Origin: Coemansia sp. RSA 487
Taxonomy: Eukaryota; Kickxellomycota; Kickxellomycetes; Kickxellales; Kickxellaceae
Reading direction: 5' to 3'
Assembly (NCBI GenBank): GCA_027577595.1
Contig: JANBRJ010000109.1
Span: 1-51,849, forward strand
Length of the DNA: 51,849 nt
Shown: one piece after another, positions 1 through 8,344 of the stretch
Layout of the letters: the number at the start of each line of letters is the position of its first letter
How positions within the stretch are numbered: position 1 is the first letter of the stretch
Position numbers and translations under genes: made by a program
Notes under the pieces: generated by a model
What the model was told of the DNA's origin: nothing
Databases searched by the model: none
Seen by the model: only the letters and a program-made list of their open reading frames with translations

Positions 1-66
1 TGAACCTGTGCGGGCAACGCCCAACAGATTTCGAGTCTGTCGCCTTAACCACTCGGCCAAACTGAC
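1..66 (-). tRNA. tRNA-Ser(CGA), cut by the window edge
   Basis: Read on the minus strand from position 66, the sequence has a 7-nt acceptor arm, the D-arm text TGGCCGAGTGGTTAAGGCG, and an anticodon stem-loop with loop CTCGAAA, giving anticodon CGA (serine). A long variable arm (GGGC-GTT-GCCC) follows, as in class II tRNAs, then the start of the T arm. The 3' end lies outside the window. The D arm is almost the same as in the tRNA-Ser(GCT) near 21.1 kb. Confidence 0.9.
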
Positions 67-270
67 ATTGATTGAAGTTAATCCACAATTCTTTTTTAAG
101 GAATTAGAAAAATATCACACCATGTGGCTACGGAATAGCTTCAATTTGGATTATGTTGCTTCTAACCATTATTTTCGCAAATATTAGTGCGTAAACATAC
201 GCAAATGCAAAATTGACGATCGACAGACTTCTAGCTTCATGGAAAAGTATATTTCTGTAGCGGAATAAAG

Positions 271-1641
271 CTAAACTATTGCCAAAGGTTTTTTGTTTGT
301 TGCGAAGCGCAGCAAAGTAAAGAATATTGCAGCGGCAAGCATGAACACGCCAGAAAAGGTAATGGCAGGTTTGAAGTTTGTCCCGTGGCCAATATCATCG
401 ACGATAGCACCGGACGAAGGGGCACCAATCATGCCGCCTATAAAGTTAGCAATATACAAAAGGCCGATGATAGTAGAGATACGCTGGACACCCCACAAAT
501 CAGCCAAGACAACGGGAAGGAGACTGATGATGCCACCACAGAATATACCGTAGATTATAGCGCATGCAATTGCGGTGCCAGTAGTTTCAAAGGGAAGCCA
601 GAGAACCAGGATACTGAGGGCGGCGATAAATGTGCAGCTGGCCATCGTGTTGATGGCACCAAAATAAGGCGCCAGTTGGCCTGTCCCGATTCTTCCAACA
701 ATCGAGGCAGCGTTAATGATGGTTATCAGATTGTTGCCGAAAGATTCTGATTTGCCGATCTTTTGGATGGCAAAAGTTGGGAGACTGAAGAATGGCGTGA
801 AGTAGCCGGTGATTCCGCAGACCGCTCCGAGAAAGACGAAAATGAACCGGATATCGCGGAACACTGAAAAGTCGACGATCTTCTCGCGTCCTTCGACGCG
901 CAGCCGGTTACGCATGAAAAGACTTGAAATGGAAGTAGCGACAAAGGTAATGATTCCTGTGATGCGTAATGCCCAGCCAGTTCCCAAACTCTCGATCATT
1001 CCTCTGGATGCCGGCGTAAGCCACAGTCCGCCGATACCACTTCCGGCAACAGCAATACCCATGGATATGGCGCGGTATTTTACAAACCATTGGGCCGGGA
1101 TGGATGTAGCAGGGATGAACACAAGCGACGCGCCTATCGAGAACACGGTGCCTTGCGTAAGAATCAACTTCCACACGGCGCTGTCGCAGAAGGATGCAAT
1201 TATCAACGAAACTCCCATTATCAGACCGCCGATAAATGTCACAATGCGGGTATCAAATCGCTCACATAGAATACCAGCAGGGATGCCAAAAACCGACATA
1301 CCAGCAAACTGGAGGGTACCGACCCACGAGAGATTTGACATGGGTTCATTGGGAAACTGATTTAAATGGTAGTACGTTTGATATGCACCGTAGGCGTTGA
1401 TGCCGCCCATAGAAAACATCATCATAACGCCTCCGGATGCCACCACGGCCCAGCCGTAGGCGCCGTCAACGGGTTTTTCCTCGAGCGATTTGTTTTCCCA
1501 CCATCGTGGCTTTGAATGGGTTGTATCAGCCGACTTTTCACTACCCATGTTTGCGCTTGCTGCGTTTATACCATCAACCGTTGACTGGCTTGTTGATTCC
1601 AAAGCATGGTTGTTATCGGGTTGGGAAGGTGCAGTTGCCAT
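271..1641 (-). CDS. MFS transporter, monocarboxylate-porter (MCT/Mch) type, paralogue A
   Basis: Predicted 456-residue membrane protein of the major facilitator superfamily, most like the monocarboxylate porter family (MCT; Mch proteins in yeast). About 60 hydrophilic N-terminal residues end in RWWENKSLEEKP. The MCT signature DGAYGW then opens TM1, and about 12 hydrophobic segments follow. A second family-type motif, WFVKYRAISMGIAVAGSGIG, lies near TM5. The ATG at 1641 fits the domain, and no intron is needed. The family usually moves short-chain monocarboxylates, but the substrate here cannot be read from sequence. It is one of four paralogues in the window; the tandem neighbour at 2583-3977 is the nearest in arrangement. 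Alternative roles are riboflavin-like or orphan MCT substrates. Confidence 0.9.
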   Translation of the reverse strand: MATAPSQPDNNHALESTSQSTVDGINAASANMGSEKSADTTHSKPRWWENKSLEEKPVDGAYGWAVVASGGVMMMFSMGGINAYGAYQTYYHLNQFPNEPMSNLSWVGTLQFAGMSVFGIPAGILCERFDTRIVTFIGGLIMGVSLIIASFCDSAVWKLILTQGTVFSIGASLVFIPATSIPAQWFVKYRAISMGIAVAGSGIGGLWLTPASRGMIESLGTGWALRITGIITFVATSISSLFMRNRLRVEGREKIVDFSVFRDIRFIFVFLGAVCGITGYFTPFFSLPTFAIQKIGKSESFGNNLITIINAASIVGRIGTGQLAPYFGAINTMASCTFIAALSILVLWLPFETTGTAIACAIIYGIFCGGIISLLPVVLADLWGVQRISTIIGLLYIANFIGGMIGAPSSGAIVDDIGHGTNFKPAITFSGVFMLAAAIFFTLLRFATNKKPLAIV

Positions 1642-1750
1642 TTTTAGTATATGGCCCCTGTATTCGATTAGCTAACAAGTAGAGTAAAATACCAAACAGT
1701 ATGTTTTTTTGACAATGTTCAATGGTTTTCAGCTGACGGACATTGGTGCC

Positions 1751-1758
1751 TTTTTATA
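1751..1758 (-). promoter_or_regulatory. TATA box of MFS paralogue A
   Basis: On the minus strand this reads TATAAAAA, about 115 nt upstream of the ATG at 1641. The same kind of box sits at a similar distance upstream of several other genes in the window. Confidence 0.55.
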
Positions 1759-2582
1759 TGCGGGTTCCCTTCAAGTCTTTCTTTTCTCAATTTTGTTTTA
1801 CTACAGCAAACGGTAATAACTTGTTTCAGGGGGACTGTTTAGGTGGGATATAGGTGCTTGTTCGCAATATTGTTTTTTTTGCTAATGCACGGAATACGGT
1901 AAACGGAACAAACGGACAGCATATTTTCATTATATCTAAGCACAAGAAAAAAGTTCAGGAAAGCAAGCACAGCAATGGCTACTGCAAGGCACTTCCGGAA
2001 AGCGGAACAGAGCACCAAATACAAACACATTTTAGTGACAGCTGGCAACATTTGGAGGAAGCGAGTTTTGCTTAGATTATTGAAAGCAACCCTGATATGG
2101 ACAGAAAAGAAAAAGTGTATTGAAGAGAGACCTGTTTAAGCGCGTGACAGCTACCGGACCGACCACACAATATATAGGTATCAGTGTAAAAATTCATATA
2201 AACGGACTTCCGGGTTTGGTGTCTTTGGTTCTGGTACCTTCCTAAAAGGCCCAAAAAGGACACATTTCCGAAACAAGTGACCAAGTAAATTTGATTGATT
2301 GCAGATCAATATCCGCTATTTCAGATTGGCTTGATCCGCATAGCTAATCAGAATCAAACTTTATTTTGCACCATTGTCCCCACCCCCACACCAGTGGAGT
2401 GGGTTCACCAATACGAGTAAGTTCTGACAGAAAAAAACAAACCTGCTGTTGCGTATAGGCTTTTTGCGCCATTGTTAACATCTCAGGATCCGCAAATCAA
2501 TGAGCGCCACGCTTCCAGTTGTAAAAACAAAGTGTATTGCAGTAACAAAAAGATTACATGTAAGCGGCGGGTGTAAGTAAGG
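1759..2582. other. Intergenic, upstream of MFS paralogue A
   Basis: About 0.8 kb of AT-rich DNA between paralogue A and the end of paralogue B. I see no gene. It contains the block at 2195-2217, which recurs upstream of paralogue B. The short open frames here lack any recognisable domain. Confidence 0.6.
2195..2217. promoter_or_regulatory. Upstream block shared by MFS paralogues A and B
   Basis: CATATAAACGGACTTC followed by CGGGTTT lies about 550 nt upstream of paralogue A. The same 16-mer, followed by GGGTTT, occurs at 4428-4449 upstream of paralogue B. Flanking sequence, for example GCGTGA about 60 nt before the block, is also similar. This may be a retained control element or simply the remnant of the tandem duplication. 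Confidence 0.45.
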
Positions 2583-3977
2583 CTAAACTCGTGCCAAAGG
2601 GTTCTTGTTTGTTGCAAAGCGGAGGAATGTGAAAAACACCGATGCGGCAAGCAAGAAAACACCCGAAAAGATAATAGCCGGTTTAAAGTCAGACCCATGT
2701 CCAATATGATCGACAAGGGCACCCGATGCAGGGGCGCCAACCATGCCGCCTGTGAAGCTGGCAATGTACACAAGCCCAATGATAGTAGATATGCGCTGGA
2801 CGCCCCACAGATCAGCGATGACTACGGGAAGAAGGCTGATAAGCCCACCGCAGAACAGACCATAGATGATGGCGCAGGCCAAAACAGTACCGGTTGTCTT
2901 GAAGGGAAGCCAGAGGATTAGGATACTGAGCGAAGCGATGAGCGTGCATCCGGTCATCGTGTTGATGGTACCCATGAGCGGCGCCAGTTGGCCAGTGCCT
3001 ACTCGTCCAAGAATTGAAGCAGCGTTGATAATTGTTACCAGATTATTGCCAAACGATTCTGATTTGCCCATTTTTTGAATAGCGAACGTCGGGAGCTCGA
3101 AAAATGGCGTAAAGTAACCGGCGACACCGCATACGGCGCCAATAAAGACAAAGATAAATCGGATGTCGCGGAACACTGAAAAGTCGACGATCTTCTCGCG
3201 TCCTTCAACGTGCAGCCGGTTGCGCATAAAGAGGCTGGATACAGAGGTTGCGGCAAAGGTAATAATGCCGGTGATGCGAAGAGCCCAGCTAGTGCCTAGG
3301 TTTTCAATCATTCCTCTTGTTGCTGGCGTAAGCCACAGTCCACCAATACCACTGCCAGCGACAACAACGCCGATGGCAAGGGCACGGTATTTTGTAAACC
3401 ACTGCGACGGGATGGAGGTAGCAGGGATAAACACCATTGAGGCGCCGATTGAGAACACGATGCCCTGCGTGAGAATCAGCTTCCACACGGCGCTGTCGCA
3501 AAAGGATGCAATGACCAGCGAAACCCCCATTATCAGGCCACCAACAAACGTAACCAGCCGTGTATCCAGACGCTCGCACATAATGCCAGCGGGGATTCCA
3601 AATATACACATTCCGGCAAACTGCAAAGTACCAATCCACGAGAGCGTAGACACGGGCTCGTTGGGAAACTGGTTCAAATGGTAGTACGTTTGGTATGCGC
3701 CGTAAGAGTTGACGAATCCCATCGAGAACATCAGCATCGTGCTTCCGGATATCACAACTGCCCAGCCGTAGGCGCCGTCGACGGGTCTTTCGTCCAGCGC
3801 CTTGTTTTCCCACCACCGCGGCTTTATTGAAGACGTGGCTACCGCTTCTTGGGCCGTGCTGTTTGGATTATCTACCGATTTCTCGCTGGGTCTGTCTACC
3901 GCTGCTCCATTTACTCCGTCAATTGTTGACTGGTTGACTGATACCGGGGTATCATTGTTTTCTGACTCGGGAGGCAT
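2583..3977 (-). CDS. MFS transporter, monocarboxylate-porter (MCT/Mch) type, paralogue B
   Basis: Predicted 464-residue protein, closely similar along its whole length to paralogue A. The hydrophilic N-terminus carries RWWENKALDERPVDGAYGW, then about 12 membrane segments. Motifs include WFTKYRALAIGVVVAGSGIG and, near the C-terminus, DLWGVQRISTIIGL. The N-terminal 60 residues (rich in Asn, Ser, Thr) are the most divergent part. It lies in tandem with paralogue A on the same strand, about 0.9 kb apart, and the upstream regions also share sequence, so the pair probably arose by local duplication including the promoter. Proton-linked organic acid import or export is likely by family; the substrate is unknown. 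Confidence 0.9.
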   Translation of the reverse strand: MPPESENNDTPVSVNQSTIDGVNGAAVDRPSEKSVDNPNSTAQEAVATSSIKPRWWENKALDERPVDGAYGWAVVISGSTMLMFSMGFVNSYGAYQTYYHLNQFPNEPVSTLSWIGTLQFAGMCIFGIPAGIMCERLDTRLVTFVGGLIMGVSLVIASFCDSAVWKLILTQGIVFSIGASMVFIPATSIPSQWFTKYRALAIGVVVAGSGIGGLWLTPATRGMIENLGTSWALRITGIITFAATSVSSLFMRNRLHVEGREKIVDFSVFRDIRFIFVFIGAVCGVAGYFTPFFELPTFAIQKMGKSESFGNNLVTIINAASILGRVGTGQLAPLMGTINTMTGCTLIASLSILILWLPFKTTGTVLACAIIYGLFCGGLISLLPVVIADLWGVQRISTIIGLVYIASFTGGMVGAPASGALVDHIGHGSDFKPAIIFSGVFLLAASVFFTFLRFATNKNPLARV

Positions 3978-4116
3978 GGTTGCCGTTTTTTAGTTTGCAA
4001 AACTGTGTATCTGATAAAGCCTGACAAATGTAAAGGAAATTATAAAACAATATTATATTTACAGCATTGAAAGAACAAACTACACCCATGTCTAAAACTA
4101 ACGAGTGCTACAGCAC

Positions 4117-4123
4117 TTTTATA
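4117..4123 (-). promoter_or_regulatory. TATA box of MFS paralogue B
   Basis: On the minus strand this reads TATAAAA inside CATATAAAAGTGC, about 143 nt upstream of the ATG at 3977. Confidence 0.55.
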
Positions 4124-4427
4124 TGTAGGAAAAAACGCTTGTTCACATATATGCTTATTTTAGCAATGCTCAGAAATCGGAGGGCGGGGCTACAGAAAAC
4201 ATAATTCCACCATTAAAAATAATACTAATGAAATCGGAGAACGGAGGGTACCTCGGGAAAAGGGCAGTGTAACACCAAAGGCAGCGATAAAAAGAGCCTT
4301 TGTGGCTGTGACGACGCTTGAAACAGACTTGTTTACGCTTAGCATAAACCAATGTGGAGAAGAGGAGGATCTTCTCAAACGCGTGATAACCATAGGACAA
4401 TAGATATTTGTCATTTATAGAGAAATG

Positions 4428-4449
4428 CATATAAACGGACTTCGGGTTT
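4428..4449. promoter_or_regulatory. Upstream block shared by MFS paralogues A and B, second copy
   Basis: CATATAAACGGACTTC then GGGTTT, about 450 nt upstream of paralogue B; compare 2195-2217. Except for a one-base gap in the GGG run, the two cores are the same. The region 4126-4614 holds nothing else that I recognise. Confidence 0.45.
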
Positions 4450-4614
4450 TATGCATTATTTATTTTTTGTCTCATTCGGACAAACCGACATTACGCTACA
4501 TGGGCATCCATAAACGAGCCAATCCCTTTTATTGAACTGTCTGCGTGTATCATCGCTTCTTCCATCTTTAAGGGGCAATTAAATTATATATCGTGGTATC
4601 TGATTAGAAAATGT

Positions 4615-5280
4615 TTATTTGTTGTTTGCAAGATTCACGATAAAATCGTACTCGCTTTTGCGTACGGGCTGGACTGATAGCCTTCCACGCTTGATCAGTG
4701 CCATCTCCTTGAGCTCCCCGTGCATTTTCAGCTGTGCCAGCGTTAGCACCTCATTGAATTTGGATTCGTATTTGACGTCGACCATGAACCATTTAGGCGA
4801 CTCTTTTACGGATTTGGGATCATAGTACGGGTGGTCCGGATCAAAGGCCGTGTGGTCCGGGTACCCTTCTCGGACAATAGAAGCAATGCCAGCTACACCA
4901 GGTGCCTTACAATTGGAGTGGTAGAAAAGCACTTTGTCACCAAGTTTCATTTTATCCCTTAGTATGTTCCGTGCCTCATAGTTGCGGACGCCATCCCAAG
5001 GTGAAGTCTTGTTGTCCATGCGGGAAAGGTCGTCAATGCTGAACTTTACGTCGACTCCCTTTACTATTCGTGTCTCTGGCTCCGCTTTCATTAGCCAGTA
5101 CTACTTGTATAGCAAACATGTCAAAACGTTTTGGAGGGAGGATTTAATAATTAGCTAGAATAGTGTTTATCTTTTGATAAGGCTGCTGCTGTTGTTGTTG
5201 TTGTCGTTTTTGTTGTTGGATAAATGGAAACATACATTTGACGAGGGTTGGATACGAGCGGAGCGACGTAGTGGTGGCAT
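4615..5280 (-). CDS. EVE-domain protein, THYN1 (thymocyte nuclear protein 1) family, two exons
   Basis: The protein matches the THYN1/EVE family end to end: YWLMKAEPE, then FSIDDL, WDGVRNYEARN, the FYHSNCKAPGVAGIASIV core, YPDHTAFDP, PKWFMVDV and a C-terminal RLSVQPVRKSEYDFI. EVE domains are PUA-like folds thought to recognise modified nucleic-acid bases. The conserved Tyr-Trp-Leu just before the first in-frame ATG (5091) is preceded by a stop codon and a splice acceptor (AAGTAG). A GTATGT donor at 5235 fits an upstream exon 5280-5236 encoding MPPLRRSARIQPSSN. Joined to exon 2 (5100-4615) in phase 0, it gives 176 residues. The basic exon-1 peptide could be a nuclear signal (inference). The intron would be 135 nt. 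Confidence 0.82.
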
Positions 5281-5730
5281 GGTGTTATTCTACAAAACAT
5301 AAAAGCAGCAGATGATGTTGGCAGTAGCAATATGAAAACTAGGTAAACAAAAACAACAGACAAGTTAATAATAACGATAATCAGCAACGGCATATGGGAT
5401 CAAGGAAAATAATAAACAAAAGTAGTTCCAGTTACTGCTTTGATAAGAGTCAAATGGTGGATAACTTTGGCTGACTGCAGCTGATGTTTACCAGTTACTC
5501 GCGCAGACCGGTTACTGCATCATACCAGTGTAAGCGGGATAGCCAAAGCGCTAAACGTTGGGAGATGTTTGTTTACTGGTTAGGTCAAATAAACAAGCGT
5601 ATTATTGATGACTTTTTTTTAGGTTAGCTAGAAAGCAAGAGTATTTTCAACAAACCGTTGGAAAGATGCAATTTAATAATATATAATAAAGACACTTCGT
5701 CTCCCAAGAGCATGGGTGAATGTTTGTTGT
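5281..5730. other. Intergenic between the divergent THYN1 and secreted-protein genes
   Basis: About 450 bp, AT-rich. I see no gene. GTT-type triplet repeats nearby (5190-5219) fall inside the THYN1 intron. Confidence 0.6.
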
Positions 5731-5739
5731 TATATAAAG
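5731..5739 (+). promoter_or_regulatory. TATA box of secreted protein gene 1
   Basis: TATATAAAG, 145 nt upstream of the ATG at 5876, in an otherwise AT-rich leader. Confidence 0.6.
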
Positions 5740-5875
5740 GCCTTCAACGTTCTCAGCCGCAAAAAAAATCACTCCAAGATCCTGATACACAAACAATATT
5801 CTTTTCCTCCTACCCCTTACCTATTCCTCGTTAGATACAGTCACGAAACACGTTTTTTATTTTATGCTATAGAGG

Positions 5876-6727
5876 ATGAGGATTACTGTATCGCCAACGC
5901 TTATAGCATGTGCATCGATGCTTGTTTCGGCAGTGCACGGGTCGCTGCTATCAAAGCTTCTAGGAAACATCCAGCTACAACTGAGCGTGTGCCCACAGCT
6001 GGAGATCAATACCAGCGGCGAGCAAGGAGGCGGGTCCAATGGAAAGCCAGTGACTCAGTCAAGCAACCCTGCGTGTCCCAACTACGTGCCTCCCGAGCAA
6101 TTTGCAGAGGAGCAAAGCTATGTGTCTTTGGCCGATACGAGTGCAGAGTCTAGCAGCGAACCATCAACCACGGGATTTTCCTCTTCTTCCTCTTCTTCTT
6201 CCCCTTCTACGTCTTTGACTTCCTCGGACCCGATCGACGGAGGCATCGGTGCGCTGATCGAGATCCCGCAGCAGCCACCGGCCGAGCCATCGTCAGCACC
6301 CCGTGCATACAGCATGCTTGCGGTGGACGAGCTCGTCCTGCCTACGCAAGACGGCCAAGTGCTGGCGCAAAACACGCAAAGGCAGCCGGTGCTTCCCACG
6401 CCCACGCAGGTCAAGTGCGTATGGGTGACGCATACGGCCGACGTAGGCAGGCAACCGGCGCAGGCGCCTGGGCAGCCAGCAGCAGACGAATGGGTTCCGG
6501 CGGCCCCCACGATGCCGCCTGTCCAGGCCAAACAGAACATGGCGCCAATAACATCGTGGCTGCAGGCCGATCAAGGATGGTGGGGCACGCCTGCCATGAA
6601 CCCTCCTCTTCCTCCGGTTGCGCAACAAATTGACACGGCGACAACCCAGACTATTCTGTTGCCGGATGGCCAGCAGCAAGTCATCGCCGAGTCAAGAAAC
6701 GCTGGCTTCTTTGAATACGCATTCTAG
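5876..6727 (+). CDS. Secreted Ser/Pro-rich protein 1, hypothetical
   Basis: 283 residues starting MRITVSPTLIACASMLVSAVHG, a good signal peptide. The mature start carries LLGNIQLQLSVCPQLEIN, nearly matching LLGNIDLAVSACPDVNLN in the next gene. The middle is low complexity: a serine run (about residues 98-115), then Pro/Gln/Ala-rich sequence. The C-terminal part has aromatic patches (WVTHTADVG, SWLQADQGWWGTP) and ends NAGFFEYAF. I recognise no catalytic domain. An extracellular or cell-wall-associated protein is likely. There is no obvious GPI tail, since the end is not a hydrophobic tract. It is head-to-tail with the related secreted gene 0.5 kb downstream. Confidence 0.75.
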   Translation: MRITVSPTLIACASMLVSAVHGSLLSKLLGNIQLQLSVCPQLEINTSGEQGGGSNGKPVTQSSNPACPNYVPPEQFAEEQSYVSLADTSAESSSEPSTTGFSSSSSSSSPSTSLTSSDPIDGGIGALIEIPQQPPAEPSSAPRAYSMLAVDELVLPTQDGQVLAQNTQRQPVLPTPTQVKCVWVTHTADVGRQPAQAPGQPAADEWVPAAPTMPPVQAKQNMAPITSWLQADQGWWGTPAMNPPLPPVAQQIDTATTQTILLPDGQQQVIAESRNAGFFEYAF

Positions 6728-7248
6728 GGCAAAATGTCACCACCATCCCTCCCATTGTGCTTTGGACAACGTTTCTTGATCTTTTCTTAAAATCCTTAAT
6801 TTACTGCCTTTTCTTCTTCGTTTTTGTTCAAATATACTGTGCGGATGCATCAAAACGTTTTCTTCATTTCTTTTATCTCAAACACAGGGTAGAGAAGAAA
6901 GAATGTTTCGAGTGTATATCGGTTGGTTGGATATGTGTTTTTTTGGGGGAGGGAGGATAAGGAAATACTGTCTCTGCCAGTGCATTCTTTCTCCAACATT
7001 TACAAGATGGAAATAAGAGTGCTGTAAGCACAGAGGAGGGAAATAAACCAGCACTGCCCAGCTGCGATGTAAATGTTCAGTCAAGCATATATACAATCCA
7101 TGGAGCCCGGCGAGAGGACCCAAGTTCCGGCCAACCTTTGTTTTTTCTTGGTCAGCACAAACTACATTCGTCTTTTTTCAGATACAATACAATTCAGTTG
7201 GATTTGCCAGATTCTCTCTCTCCCCCTCCAAAGTTCGCAAGCAATATA
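6728..7248. other. Intergenic between the two secreted-protein genes
   Basis: About 520 bp holding the 3' end of gene 1 and the leader of gene 2. A CATATATACA stretch at about 7085 may act as the TATA box of gene 2. I see nothing else. Confidence 0.5.
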
Positions 7249-7767
7249 ATGGTAGGACTATTCAAGCTAGCAGTTGTGGTCGCCGCTGTTGCAGGCGTCA
7301 GCGTGGCCGTGCCGTTCGGTTTGAACGAGAAGCGTGCGCTGGTTCCGGCGCTGCTCGGTAACATCGATCTTGCAGTATCCGCGTGTCCCGATGTCAATCT
7401 CAACGGGCCCGGCGGCAATGGGTGTGGTAGTCCCGCGAGCGCACCAGAGCCTACTCCGCAGAGCTCTGCCCCCACCCCCAAGTCTGACGCTCCTGCTGTA
7501 CCGTCATTGCTGCCATACAACAACTCGCCTGCCCCTGCTCAGCCGTCAGCTCCGGCTCTTTCGTCAGCTCCAGCTGCCCCATCGGCTCCAGCTCCGGCCC
7601 CGGCCCCGGCCCCGGCCCCAGCCCCCTCATCGGCCCCCGCATTACCTCCTTCTCAGCCGCTAGTCCCCACAACATCGGTCACCGTGCTGATCCCGCCAGC
7701 CGTGCCAACACCAGCAGCGCCATCGCAGCCTCTGCCAGCCGCTCCCTCCACCACATGCATCCACTGA
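7249..7767 (+). CDS. Secreted Pro/Ala/Ser-rich protein 2, hypothetical
   Basis: 172 residues from the ATG at 7249. A signal peptide (MVGLFKLAVVVAAVAGVSVA) is followed by VPFGLNEKR, a dibasic site of Kex2 type, then ALVPALLGNIDLAVSACPDVNLN, the motif shared with the preceding gene. A GGNGC patch follows. The rest is a Pro/Ala/Ser repeat with PAPAPAP tracts, probably an extended, O-glycosylated wall or mucin-like stalk, ending PAAPSTTCIH. The open frame extends upstream to 7138 but without an ATG, so the ATG before the signal peptide was chosen. Function unknown. The shared motif suggests the two genes are paralogues whose tails have diverged freely. Confidence 0.75.
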   Translation: MVGLFKLAVVVAAVAGVSVAVPFGLNEKRALVPALLGNIDLAVSACPDVNLNGPGGNGCGSPASAPEPTPQSSAPTPKSDAPAVPSLLPYNNSPAPAQPSAPALSSAPAAPSAPAPAPAPAPAPAPSSAPALPPSQPLVPTTSVTVLIPPAVPTPAAPSQPLPAAPSTTCIH

Positions 7768-7891
7768 TCTTTGTACTCCCCCTCTCAATCACAGAAAAAC
7801 GGAGAGAGAGTGCGTGTGTGTGTGGGCCACAAACGTCTCTCCCCTCCATATTTGCGATAAACACATTTAACAGTCAAGTTGATCCAATATA

Positions 7892-8344
7892 CTATTTTCC
7901 ATTGTTCTGATCCGAAAGTTGGGCTAGCACCGCCTGTGCGTCCCGGACCAATGCAAAGAACGGTTCGCCTGGGGCCGAAGAAGCACCGATGCCGGAGGCA
8001 TAGTCCTTAGGAACAACCGAGCGCCATTCCATCGCACGAAGACGCACAACCAGGGGATCGATGGAAGAAGCTATGAGCGGAGATAAGGGATCGGCGCGCT
8101 TGAGGATCTCGCGCTGCGCTACCAAAGAGCCTAGAAGCTGCCCCATGACACGCCCATGAGGCAATGCGTAATCAATCCCGTGGTCAAAGCCTTGCTGCAT
8201 ATTCTCGTGCTTCGATGCTTCGATCCCGTCAGAGTATCCGGTAGTGTGGAATGTCCTCTCAAGTCTTTGCAAAGACCGTGCGCCGATCGTTTGCTCTCCT
8301 GCTCGGCTTTCGCTGTCCCAGATGTCGTCATCGCTGCTGCTCAT
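7892..8344 (-). CDS. YAE1: Yae1-family protein (Fe-S cluster targeting adaptor)
   Basis: 150 residues. The N-terminus DDDIWDSE matches the acidic, Trp-containing start of Yae1. Residues about 36-75 carry the family's spaced-glycine repeat, GYSDGIEASKHENMQQGFDHG and so on to GRVMGQLLGSL, where Gly recurs at four-residue steps in helices. Yae1 with Lto1 bridges the CIA targeting complex to the ABC protein Rli1 so that it receives its Fe-S clusters (known from yeast). Lto1 has a similar repeat, but the acidic Trp start favours Yae1. The gene ends only 125 bp from secreted protein 2, tail to tail. Confidence 0.8.
   Translation of the reverse strand: MSSSDDDIWDSESRAGEQTIGARSLQRLERTFHTTGYSDGIEASKHENMQQGFDHGIDYALPHGRVMGQLLGSLVAQREILKRADPLSPLIASSIDPLVVRLRAMEWRSVVPKDYASGIGASSAPGEPFFALVRDAQAVLAQLSDQNNGK

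Noticed and set aside
5191-5219. GTT triplet repeat as a regulatory element
   Set aside because: Simple low-complexity sequence within the THYN1 intron; no further support.
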